A stretch of DNA of 64,000 bases from Phytophthora colocasiae (taxonomy: Eukaryota; Oomycota; Peronosporomycetes; Peronosporales; Peronosporaceae), in the NCBI GenBank assembly GCA_018806915.1, contig JAGKQI010000104.1:992001-1056000 (forward strand), read 5' to 3'. A program made the translations under genes and the position numbers. How positions within the stretch are numbered: position 1 is the stretch's first letter; each line of letters starts with the position of its first letter. The notes under the pieces are model-generated. The model ran no database searches. It was not told the DNA's origin and was given only the letters and a program-made list of their open reading frames with translations. Positions 1 to 7,687 of this stretch are shown here, piece by piece.

Positions 1-829
1 AAGAGCTCCAAAGCTTGACACGTCTAGCGCAGTTACCAAGCGGCGAATCCAGCATCAGGGGGTCTACACGTCTCGCTGAGTCCGACGGGAACACAGCTGA
101 CGACACGATGTCACTATTGATGTTCACAACAGTGATTCCTTCGTCTCTCAACCCGCTGGCGCTGCCATTGGCGTTCAGCTCAGCGTTTAAAATCTCTGGA
201 TCAGGCGTAGGTGCTGCCCTTACAAATAGATGAATTGTGTGTCCATCCTCAACTTTGTAGCTTTCCAGCGAAGATTCATCTTCAAGCACACGGCCGCGAT
301 AGATGAGTCTCTGGGAAGCCACCGCCACCTCTGTGCTCTCCATCACTTTCTGCTTCATCTGAGCCACATTCCAGTCCAGATGACATGCAATATTAAAGAA
401 CTTGCCGTTCAAGTCCAATATGCGGACGTTGATGGCCTCGGGGTCTGCGTCCCCCTCTGTATTATTGGACTGAACGTCAGCGTTCTCCGGCATCTCCTTT
501 TTGTCTTCTTGTGTCTCGGGCGTCTCCTCCTCCTTCTTCGAACCTTCCTGTGCCACCTCCTGGTGTTGACGCTGCAGCGTCGGGTGCTGCGTCTCCTCTG
601 CGGCCGCAGCTTCGTCAGCCTCAATTTCGCTGTCACTTCGCATCAAAGCGGACCGGCTCGTAGCGCTCGACGGTGACGTCACGCGCGCGTTCTCAGTAGC
701 CGGAGAGGTCGACGAGGCTTCCACACGCTGGTGCGCTGTGTCTTCTTCTTCGTTGTCGCCCGGAAGCATCTCGTACCTGCGGTTGCGCTCGCTGTTGGCC
801 GTAGGTGACGCCCCCAAGAACCTCCCCAT
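1..829 (-). CDS. Ubiquitin-like domain protein, BAG6-like (3' end cut by window edge)
   Basis: Read on the minus strand from an ATG at 827-829, the frame stays open to base 1, so about 276 residues are visible and the C-terminus lies outside. The first 120 or so residues are charged and rich in Glu, Lys and Ser/Thr and look disordered. A ubiquitin-like fold follows at about residues 130-205, with the diagnostic stretch SQRLIYRGRVLEDESSLESY and then VEDGHTIHLFVRAAP. This closely resembles the ubiquitin-like domain of the BAG6-like protein at 7.7-10.4 kb, except that here the domain is internal. Such proteins usually act as adaptors in proteasome-linked quality control, but the missing C-terminus prevents a firm assignment. 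It is divergent from the Rpp38-like gene, sharing a 158-base promoter region. Confidence 0.8.
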   Translation of the reverse strand, partial: MGRFLGASPTANSERNRRYEMLPGDNEEEDTAHQRVEASSTSPATENARVTSPSSATSRSALMRSDSEIEADEAAAAEETQHPTLQRQHQEVAQEGSKKEEETPETQEDKKEMPENADVQSNNTEGDADPEAINVRILDLNGKFFNIACHLDWNVAQMKQKVMESTEVAVASQRLIYRGRVLEDESSLESYKVEDGHTIHLFVRAAPTPDPEILNAELNANGSASGLRDEGITVVNINSDIVSSAVFPSDSARRVDPLMLDSPLGNCARRVKLWSS

Positions 830-887
830 GTCTCTTGTCCTTTCCGCAATGAAGGTCGGAAAACTGAACACGATGAGAAAAATGCTG

Positions 888-931
888 ATTGGATACAATA
901 CAAAATCCACTGAAAATAATTTTAATCCAAT
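888..931. promoter_or_regulatory. Inverted pair of CCAAT boxes in a divergent promoter
   Basis: ATTGG lies at 888-892 and CCAAT at 927-931, pointing outward from an AT-rich core. The pair is almost centred between the two start codons: 59 bases from the ATG at 829 and 57 bases from the ATG at 988. CCAAT boxes are NF-Y sites in eukaryotes; NF-Y binding here is inference. A similar arrangement occurs at 48198-48230. Confidence 0.5.
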
Positions 932-987
932 CAACAATTTGATTTCTATAGAGTCTATAACAGCCAGCATTTTTGAATCGGAGAAGC

Positions 988-1566
988 ATGGCCAAGAAGG
1001 CGAAGGCACCACTGGCCACGCAGTTCAAGCGCCCTGGAGGAGACAAAGCCAAGCAGCAAAAGAAGCGCAAGGCATGTAGAACTGTGGAGATTGTGCGGCC
1101 GTGGACGACGCCGCAATTCGAAGAGCTAACCAAGGAAGAGCGGGACATTGTGCTGGACCGCTTGCAGAAGGAGGTGGCCGACGTTCCGACCACTCGTAGC
1201 CATGCAGTGCGAGGTGTGAACCAAGTGGCTAAAGCTGTGAGCAGAGGAGAAGTGGGCGTGGTGGTCTTCGCTAACAATCCGGAGTCCATGGCGTTCGGCC
1301 ACCTGCCGCTACTGTGTCGACTGCATCAGGTTCCGATCTGTGTATTGCACCTGTCGTCGAAAACGTTCGGGCGGAGTTTCCAACTCAAGAGTATGGTGGC
1401 TGTGGGGATTAGAATACCAAAGTTGAATGACGAAACGCAATCTACTGCGAATGAAGAGAAGCCTGATGCTGAGAGCAAGAAGCCGCCACAACTAACAGAA
1501 GAGGAACACAAGAAGGTTGTAAGCATCACTGAATTCTTAATCTCCAAAGCAAGCAAGCGACTCTAG
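988..1566 (+). CDS. RNase P/MRP subunit Rpp38-like (L7Ae/L30e fold)
   Basis: A single-exon gene of 192 residues. A lysine-rich N-terminus (MAKKAKAPLATQFKRPGG) is followed by an L7Ae/L30e/S12e-type RNA-binding domain at about residues 65-145. The pattern GVNQVAKAVSRGEVGVVVFA, then HLPLLCRLHQVPICVL, fits the kink-turn binding core. Length and the Leu/Cys pattern suit Rpp38/Pop3, which joins the RNA core of RNase P and RNase MRP in tRNA 5' processing and pre-rRNA cleavage; NHP2-like snoRNP proteins are the main alternative. I chose the ATG at 988 because it begins the basic leader and no earlier ATG is in frame. The C-terminus is a short acidic/basic tail. The neighbouring tRNA-modifying enzyme on the same strand fits an RNA-processing neighbourhood. 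Confidence 0.8.
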   Translation: MAKKAKAPLATQFKRPGGDKAKQQKKRKACRTVEIVRPWTTPQFEELTKEERDIVLDRLQKEVADVPTTRSHAVRGVNQVAKAVSRGEVGVVVFANNPESMAFGHLPLLCRLHQVPICVLHLSSKTFGRSFQLKSMVAVGIRIPKLNDETQSTANEEKPDAESKKPPQLTEEEHKKVVSITEFLISKASKRL

Positions 1567-1758
1567 CATGTCGATACCGGTAGGAAGGTCTACATCATAA
1601 TGTATTACCGTCATTTAAAAAAAACAACTACCGTACTACATAGTATAAATTATGACGATTGTATGTTACATCAGGGGCGATCTTCATAATTTATTTCCAA
1701 TATCGCCTTTCAAAATATAAAAATATATTATTTACAATATTGCCAATCAAAAATAATC

Positions 1759-3102
1759 ATGACGGCGTTGCGTAAGGTGTTAGTGGTGATCGGCACCACT
1801 GGCGCTGGTAAGACGAAGCTGTCGGTGGACTTGGCCAAAGCTGTGGGTGGTGAGATCGTCAACTCGGACGCCATGCAGATGTACCGTGGCCTAGACGTAG
1901 CTACAGCCAAGATCACGGAGCAGGAGAAGCAGGGCATTCCGCATCATCTTTTCGACGTGGTGGACCCGAGTTCTCGTTGTGACGTGCTGGAGTTTAAGCG
2001 CTTGGCATTGCAGACCATCGACGATATTCTAGATAGAGGCAAGGTGCCGATCGTCGTGGGTGGTACAATGTACTACACGCAGTCGGTTCTCTGGAAGTCC
2101 CAGCTATTGGACGATGTGCCTACCAAAGTTCCAGTCGATGGAGAACAAGGCCAACAACCACAGGAACAAACACCAGAGTCACTATACGCTCGGCTTCAAG
2201 CTGTAGACCCTGTGATGGCTGCTCGATTGCACGTTAATAACGTTCGTAAAGTGCAGCGCAGTCTTCAGGTGTTCGAGCAGACAGGAATCCCTCATAGTGA
2301 GCTGATGGCACAGCAGGAAAAAGAACAAAGGAATACGGAGAAGTATTTCGATGCTTGTGCCTTCTGGGTGCATGCTAGCAAGCCGGTGTTGAGTGAAAGG
2401 CTGGCTAAGAGAGTGGAGACGATGTTGAGTTCTGGGCTCGTAGAAGAAATCCGTGGCTTGAGAGCTCACGTAAAGGAGAACCCACCCAGATTGAACCCTG
2501 ACAGTGATGATGAAGAGCAGAACTCGGTTGGTATCCTGCAAGCCATTGGCTATAAGGAATTCCAGCCATATTTCGACGCGTTAGAAGCTGGTGAGGAGGA
2601 CCCGAAAGCTCTTGAGACCATTCTGGATGCGTGCATTGAACAATTGAACGTTGCTACGCGGCAGTATGCGCGTCGTCAGCTCTCGTGGATCCGGAACAAG
2701 TTCGTGACCAAGAACATCCCAGTATACGAAGTAGACAGCAGTGACGTTGCAAGATGGGATCCACTTGTGGCTCAACCAGCTATTGAAATCGCGCAGACTT
2801 TTCTGAAAGATGAAGAAATCTTAACGTTCCAGACTGTGCAGCAACAGAAACCGGAGGAAACACAAGCTGCAACGTTGGAAGATAAATTCCAGAAGAACAC
2901 ATGCTCGATCTGTAATGGACGGGAGTTTACCGGCAAGACACAGTGGGCTGAGCATTTACGTTCAAAAGGACACAAGTATCACCTCAAGCGTGAACGGATC
3001 GAGAAGGAGCGAACAGAACGCGGTGAACCGCCAATTCCGTCCAAAAAACGCCGTCATGAAGAACAACAAAACGAGGAGGTCGCAATAGATTCGCACGCGT
3101 AG
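1759..3102 (+). CDS. tRNA dimethylallyltransferase (MiaA/Mod5/TRIT1) with C-terminal zinc finger
   Basis: A single exon of 447 residues. The enzyme transfers a dimethylallyl group from DMAPP to N6 of A37 in tRNAs reading UNN codons. The N-terminal P-loop reads GTTGAGKT (about residues 13-20), followed by the MiaA signature region EIVNSDAMQMYRGLDVATAK and IPHHLFDVVDP. The segment QLNVATRQYARRQLSWIRNK near residue 300 is the conserved tRNA-contacting region. A matrin/U1-type C2H2 finger lies at about residues 383-412 (CSIC...HLRSKGH), as in eukaryotic Mod5/TRIT1 and unlike bacterial MiaA. The tail is very basic and may aid nuclear entry or RNA binding. Length matches eukaryotic relatives. No mitochondrial presequence is obvious, so a cytosolic or nuclear location is favoured. 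Confidence 0.95.
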   Translation: MTALRKVLVVIGTTGAGKTKLSVDLAKAVGGEIVNSDAMQMYRGLDVATAKITEQEKQGIPHHLFDVVDPSSRCDVLEFKRLALQTIDDILDRGKVPIVVGGTMYYTQSVLWKSQLLDDVPTKVPVDGEQGQQPQEQTPESLYARLQAVDPVMAARLHVNNVRKVQRSLQVFEQTGIPHSELMAQQEKEQRNTEKYFDACAFWVHASKPVLSERLAKRVETMLSSGLVEEIRGLRAHVKENPPRLNPDSDDEEQNSVGILQAIGYKEFQPYFDALEAGEEDPKALETILDACIEQLNVATRQYARRQLSWIRNKFVTKNIPVYEVDSSDVARWDPLVAQPAIEIAQTFLKDEEILTFQTVQQQKPEETQAATLEDKFQKNTCSICNGREFTGKTQWAEHLRSKGHKYHLKRERIEKERTERGEPPIPSKKRRHEEQQNEEVAIDSHA

Positions 3103-3177
3103 CTCTCCAGTTAGACAGTACAAAGCAGAAGCATTGTTCATTACTCGACGAGTTTTTCGTTTATCTATCTAGATTGG

Positions 3178-4878
3178 TCATTGCTTGCGAACTTTCCGGT
3201 GCCCCAAGTTTCGTTCAAGTTGGTTGTTCAGAACTGAGAACGCGCGCTTCTTGTCAGCAGTAGAGACTTCTCCATACAAATCTTCAGCGTCAGCATCAAT
3301 GTCATTGTGGTCCTTATCCCCTTCACCTGTTGATACCTTAGTTTTACGGAGGATAGATGTGGCTTGGAGCTTACCAGCCTTTTCAGCTTCGAGTGTGTCC
3401 TTAAGTTGTTGAAGTGCTTGTGTGTACCGTGGCACCAGAGTCTTCATGTGATCCTGCTGTAGCGGATACGGCTTGAGCTTGTTGTTGTCAGCCTTCTTGA
3501 GCATACGCATCATTCCCTTCATCTGCCCCATCTTGACCAACGTCACACTACGACCATGACGACCAGCACGAGCCGTACGACCCACACGATGAATGTACGT
3601 CTTAATGAACGACGGTACATCGTAGTTCACAACGTTCGCGACATCGTCGATATCCATACCACGAGCCATCGCATCGGAACAAACCACAGTCTCCACACGT
3701 CCAGCCTTGCAGTCCGCCACTAGAGCCGATCTCTGCTTCTGCGAAAGGCTACTTGAAAACTCGCGAATACGCTCCGGGTGGGTTGAATACAATTGCAGTA
3801 GTCGAGCCAATCGATGCGTCGAGTTGACACTAGCAGTGAAGATAATCGACAGCGAGCCAGCGAACTCACTGAGAAGTTCCAGCAGCACCAAAGGCTTCGA
3901 TCCAGTATCACACTCAATCCAGAACTCGTCCAGATTCGTAGGCGTCGAGTACTCCTTCTTTCCAGAAGAATCGTCGTCTTCATCTTCGTGATCTGAATCA
4001 CCAGCAGTCCCTTGCTTGGCGTTGTCAGCCAACGGATCATCAATGCGGCCAATCTTCGTGAGCTCAGCATTGCTCATCCCAATAGCAGCCAATTTCCGCG
4101 GGTTACGAGTGAGCGTAGCAGACAGCAACACTCTGGTTAATGGCGTCCGGATACGCCGTCTGTTGATGGAATCCTGACGGCGACAAGTGACACCCACACC
4201 CAACGCCAAGCCGTCATCGTCCACCTCCTGTCCGTTAAACACACTAGCGTAAACCTTAGGGATCCAGTCCTGGTACGACTGGTTCAGCAGTCTATCGGCC
4301 TCATCCACAATCATGATCTGTAAATGCTGCAGCGTAAAGCCTGGTGTCTGTTCCAAGTGGTCAACAAGACGGCCAGGAGTAGCCACCAGGATATCCACCA
4401 AGCTCCGACCTCCGTCCATTGTAGAAGACCCTTGAGCCTCTGAAATATCCCCAACAAGAGCGTTTTGCTCGACAGCAAAGTTGCTCTGACCAATGGCCAG
4501 TCCACACTTTAATGGTGTGTCCTTGACGAACTGCTGCACGATCTGGTATACTTGCACAGCCAAATCTCGACTAGGAAGAACGATAAGCGCACGCACGCGA
4601 CATACAACACGCGGTAGAAGACGTTGTACAATAGGTACGACATACGTGAGCGTCTTACCGCTACCAGTAGGTGCGGAGATGCAGATATCCGTCACACGGT
4701 CACTGTCACTTGCCATGATCTTAGGAATCGCCACAGCTTGTACAGGGAAAAAGGAGCGGATTTTCAACTTCTCCAGTGTATTCAACACTTCCGGTGCAAG
4801 ATTCCATTGCTCAGCGAGCTTCACTACGCCGTATTTGGCCAGGAAACGCGCCGTGGCGTCTTCGTCCTCCATCGCCAT
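3178..4878 (-). CDS. DEAD-box RNA helicase, DDX51/Dbp6-like
   Basis: An intron-less gene of 566 residues starting at the ATG 4876-4878; the preceding in-frame codons include no earlier ATG. Helicase motifs appear in order: FFPVQAVAIP (Q-like region), APTGSGKT (motif I), VLPSRDLAVQ (Ia), ATPGRLVDHL (Ib), DEAD (II), LSATL (III), and HRVGRTARAGRHG (VI). The spacing, the acidic insertion between the two RecA domains and the LTRNPRKLAAI segment resemble DDX51/Dbp6, which works in early 60S subunit assembly in the nucleolus. The start lies 164 bases from that of TSR1 on the opposite strand, so two ribosome-biogenesis genes share a divergent promoter. The DEAD-box assignment is secure; the DDX51 subfamily is an inference from overall pattern. 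Confidence 0.9.
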   Translation of the reverse strand: MAMEDEDATARFLAKYGVVKLAEQWNLAPEVLNTLEKLKIRSFFPVQAVAIPKIMASDSDRVTDICISAPTGSGKTLTYVVPIVQRLLPRVVCRVRALIVLPSRDLAVQVYQIVQQFVKDTPLKCGLAIGQSNFAVEQNALVGDISEAQGSSTMDGGRSLVDILVATPGRLVDHLEQTPGFTLQHLQIMIVDEADRLLNQSYQDWIPKVYASVFNGQEVDDDGLALGVGVTCRRQDSINRRRIRTPLTRVLLSATLTRNPRKLAAIGMSNAELTKIGRIDDPLADNAKQGTAGDSDHEDEDDDSSGKKEYSTPTNLDEFWIECDTGSKPLVLLELLSEFAGSLSIIFTASVNSTHRLARLLQLYSTHPERIREFSSSLSQKQRSALVADCKAGRVETVVCSDAMARGMDIDDVANVVNYDVPSFIKTYIHRVGRTARAGRHGRSVTLVKMGQMKGMMRMLKKADNNKLKPYPLQQDHMKTLVPRYTQALQQLKDTLEAEKAGKLQATSILRKTKVSTGEGDKDHNDIDADAEDLYGEVSTADKKRAFSVLNNQLERNLGHRKVRKQ

Positions 4879-5042
4879 TGGTTTCAATGGTCAATTCTGG
4901 ATATACATGTGTTAAAATGTATTATCTGCACAAATATTAGTATTTTACTCATATACACAAGTAAATAGTACAGTTTAAAACACTATTCACTATCGCCAGT
5001 CATTCGTCTCCTCTAGACCCCAGCACTTGTCATTCCTCGAGC

Positions 5043-7535
5043 ATGACGTCGCATCACCACCGCTCCGGGCCGCTTAAGCAGAAGAACAAGAAACATAAAA
5101 CCGGTCGCCATGAGTCCAAGACGTTGTTGGCGCGACGAACGGGCGGCAAAGTCGAAGCGCGTCGATCAAGTGTCCGTAGTACCGGTTCTAGCATCGGTAG
5201 TATGAGTTTGTCGGGTCAAAAGGCGGCGCGGCTGCAGCGACAGAAGCACCTACGCGACAACAAGCGTGAGGAATTGCTGCTGCAACGTCGTTTCGGTCTG
5301 GGCGGGTCGCTCGGTCCGCCTAAGATCGTGGCGTTGGTGGCTCTCAGTGACTTGGCCAACCTGTCCGAGGTGCAGCAGAGCATATTAGAAGGCGCTGCTA
5401 GTGTAGAAGAAGCCGCACAAGATGCGGTTGGCCTTAAGAACTGCACAGTAGGTGTATTCAGCCAACACAAACAGAAACTGTGCGTGATTGACTGCGGTTG
5501 CAACCTTTTAGTGGCTCTGGATGCCGCTAAGGTCGCTGATGTCGTAGTGTTCGTGCTGTCTGTGCACAACGGGGCTGACGGTGGACTAAGTGAAGAAGGA
5601 GTTCGCATTGTGTCGGCTGTGCGTGCTCAAGGTTTGCCTACTACGGTGGGTGTGATTCAGGGATTGGAGAAGCACACAGCCAAAGGACAGACTGAGCTGA
5701 AAAAGCTTGGTAACAAGTACTTCGCTACGGAATTCGGTGAGAGTGCTAAGGTGACGATGGCTAATGTACCTGGACAGCTCTCGCGCGTGCTGATTACGCT
5801 GTCACCGAAGGTTATTCACTGGCGTGAAGCCCGTTCGTACATGATGGCTTCGACGGCTACGTTCGTGCCTGGCTCGGAGGCTCAGAATGAAAAGGGAGAA
5901 CAGGTCGGCGAACTGCAGGTGAACGGATACTTGCGCGGCAAGCCATTGTCGGTAAACCAGTTGATTCACATTACGGACGTGGGCACATTCCAGATGAGCC
6001 GCATCACGCGTGCTGCCGCGCGACAGGTGCAGCGCGGAAAGATAGACGCTGATATGAACGCCAAGCCTCCTGTTGCTCCGACGGCGCCTGCATCTGCTGA
6101 AGAGCTGGTGCTAGCGACGGCTGACCCTACGCTTCAGGAGGACCTGCGCTTTGAGGCTGAGTATGATCCGTTTGCATCTGAGCAGACCTGGCCGACGAAT
6201 GAAGAAATTGCTGAAGCTGAAGCTGATGCCAAGAAGCAACGACAGGCGGAGACTGCTGCCAACAAGGGAGCATCCAGCTACCAGGCTGCTTGGCTTGATG
6301 GGGACGACGAGGAAGAAGATGGTATGAAGGACGATGAAGAGGAGGAGGGCGCTCCTCTTAACCAGGATTTCTGCAAGACTGGCGAAGAAGACGATGATGA
6401 TGACGACGACGACATGTTCATGGTGGATGACGACTATGTTGACCAGGCTCAGAAGCGCAAGGATGAAGAGGAAAACATGACATTCCCGGACGAGGTGGAT
6501 GTTCCCGGTGACCAGCCTGCTCGCGTGCGTTTTGCTCGATACCGTGGCATGAAGTCATTGCGCACTAGCGCGTGGGACCCGAAGGAATCGCTTCCTTCTG
6601 ATTACGCGCGTTTGTTCCAGTTCGCGGACTTTGCTATGGTGCAGCGGCTTGCTCTTTCGCGCGGCAAAGACGCCGAACGTGCGATGAAGGACCAGTTGCG
6701 TCGCAAGACTAAGACCCAGCAGTCTCGTTCTCGTGCGTCTTCTATGGCAATGGAAGATGTGGAAGACTCAGTGTCTGTTGCATCGTCTTCTCTTGCGAGC
6801 GAGGCGCTTCCGGATGAATTCGGCGAGATGGGCTACGTGCCGTCCGGTGTGTTCGTGACGCTGCACCTTAAGGCTGTCCCTGTGGCTAAGCTTCAAGCCC
6901 GCATTCAGGCTGGTCCTCTTGTCATGGGTGCTTTGCTCAAGCACGAGAACCGTCTGAGTGTGCTCAACTTCTCTGTGCAGCGTGCATCGTCGTTCGCTGG
7001 CGAGACGCTCAAGTCCAAGGACGAATTGTCATTCCACTGTGGCTTCCGACGATTCTCAGGCAAACCTGTTTTCAGTGATCAGAGTCTCAAGAGCGATCAG
7101 CACTTGTTCCAGCGCTTCCTGCCTCAGAGTGGATGGAGTGTGGCTACGGTGTACGGCCCCGTGACGTTCCAGCCTGCTTCTTTGCTGCTCTTTAAGCCTG
7201 ACGGCCAGCTCGTGGCTTCCGGTACGCTGAAGAACGTCAACCCGGACCGTGTGGTGCTTAAGCGTGTGATCATCACGGGCACACCGGTGAAGGTGAAGAA
7301 GCGCAAGGCTGTTGTTCGGTACATGTTCCACTCACCCGAGGACATTCGGTGGTTTAAGCCTGTGGAGCTCGTGACCAAGCACGGCCTCACAGGTCACATC
7401 AAGGAGTCCCTGGGTACGCACGGTGATCTGAAGGCCGTGTTCAACAAGCCCATCAAGCAGCACGACACTGTGTGCCTCCACCTATATAAGCGCGTATACC
7501 CCAAGTTCCCGACCGCGAACCCTCTGTCGAACTAG
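5043..7535 (+). CDS. TSR1: Pre-rRNA processing protein TSR1
   Basis: A single exon of 830 residues, close to the usual 790-800. The N-terminus is a basic leader (HHHRSGPLKQKNKKHKTGRH) typical of Bms1/Tsr1 proteins. A GTPase-like fold follows without a usable P-loop, as expected for Tsr1, then an AARP2CN-like region near residues 225-305. A long acidic Asp/Glu-rich linker spans about residues 415-490, and the C-terminal half (about 510-815, starting near PARVRFARYRGMKSLRTS) is the conserved RIBIOP C-domain. Tsr1 joins late cytoplasmic pre-40S particles and holds back premature maturation. Codon use is GC-rich and like its neighbours. Confidence 0.95.
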   Translation: MTSHHHRSGPLKQKNKKHKTGRHESKTLLARRTGGKVEARRSSVRSTGSSIGSMSLSGQKAARLQRQKHLRDNKREELLLQRRFGLGGSLGPPKIVALVALSDLANLSEVQQSILEGAASVEEAAQDAVGLKNCTVGVFSQHKQKLCVIDCGCNLLVALDAAKVADVVVFVLSVHNGADGGLSEEGVRIVSAVRAQGLPTTVGVIQGLEKHTAKGQTELKKLGNKYFATEFGESAKVTMANVPGQLSRVLITLSPKVIHWREARSYMMASTATFVPGSEAQNEKGEQVGELQVNGYLRGKPLSVNQLIHITDVGTFQMSRITRAAARQVQRGKIDADMNAKPPVAPTAPASAEELVLATADPTLQEDLRFEAEYDPFASEQTWPTNEEIAEAEADAKKQRQAETAANKGASSYQAAWLDGDDEEEDGMKDDEEEEGAPLNQDFCKTGEEDDDDDDDDMFMVDDDYVDQAQKRKDEEENMTFPDEVDVPGDQPARVRFARYRGMKSLRTSAWDPKESLPSDYARLFQFADFAMVQRLALSRGKDAERAMKDQLRRKTKTQQSRSRASSMAMEDVEDSVSVASSSLASEALPDEFGEMGYVPSGVFVTLHLKAVPVAKLQARIQAGPLVMGALLKHENRLSVLNFSVQRASSFAGETLKSKDELSFHCGFRRFSGKPVFSDQSLKSDQHLFQRFLPQSGWSVATVYGPVTFQPASLLLFKPDGQLVASGTLKNVNPDRVVLKRVIITGTPVKVKKRKAVVRYMFHSPEDIRWFKPVELVTKHGLTGHIKESLGTHGDLKAVFNKPIKQHDTVCLHLYKRVYPKFPTANPLSN

Positions 7536-7687
7536 ATTACCAGAGTCGGTAGTTGTGCTCATTTGCATCTCATAAGAAGCTCTTGCAAGTGTTCAAGTTA
7601 GCAATCTGCATTGATATTTCCTATCCTACGATCCATTTCAAAGCTCCAGAACATCAATTGCCATACAGTTCCTTTTCCTTTGATCGC

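Noticed and set aside
1..676. Plus-strand frames at 15-233 and 230-676
   Set aside because: The minus strand carries a continuous frame with a clear ubiquitin-like domain, so these are shadows.
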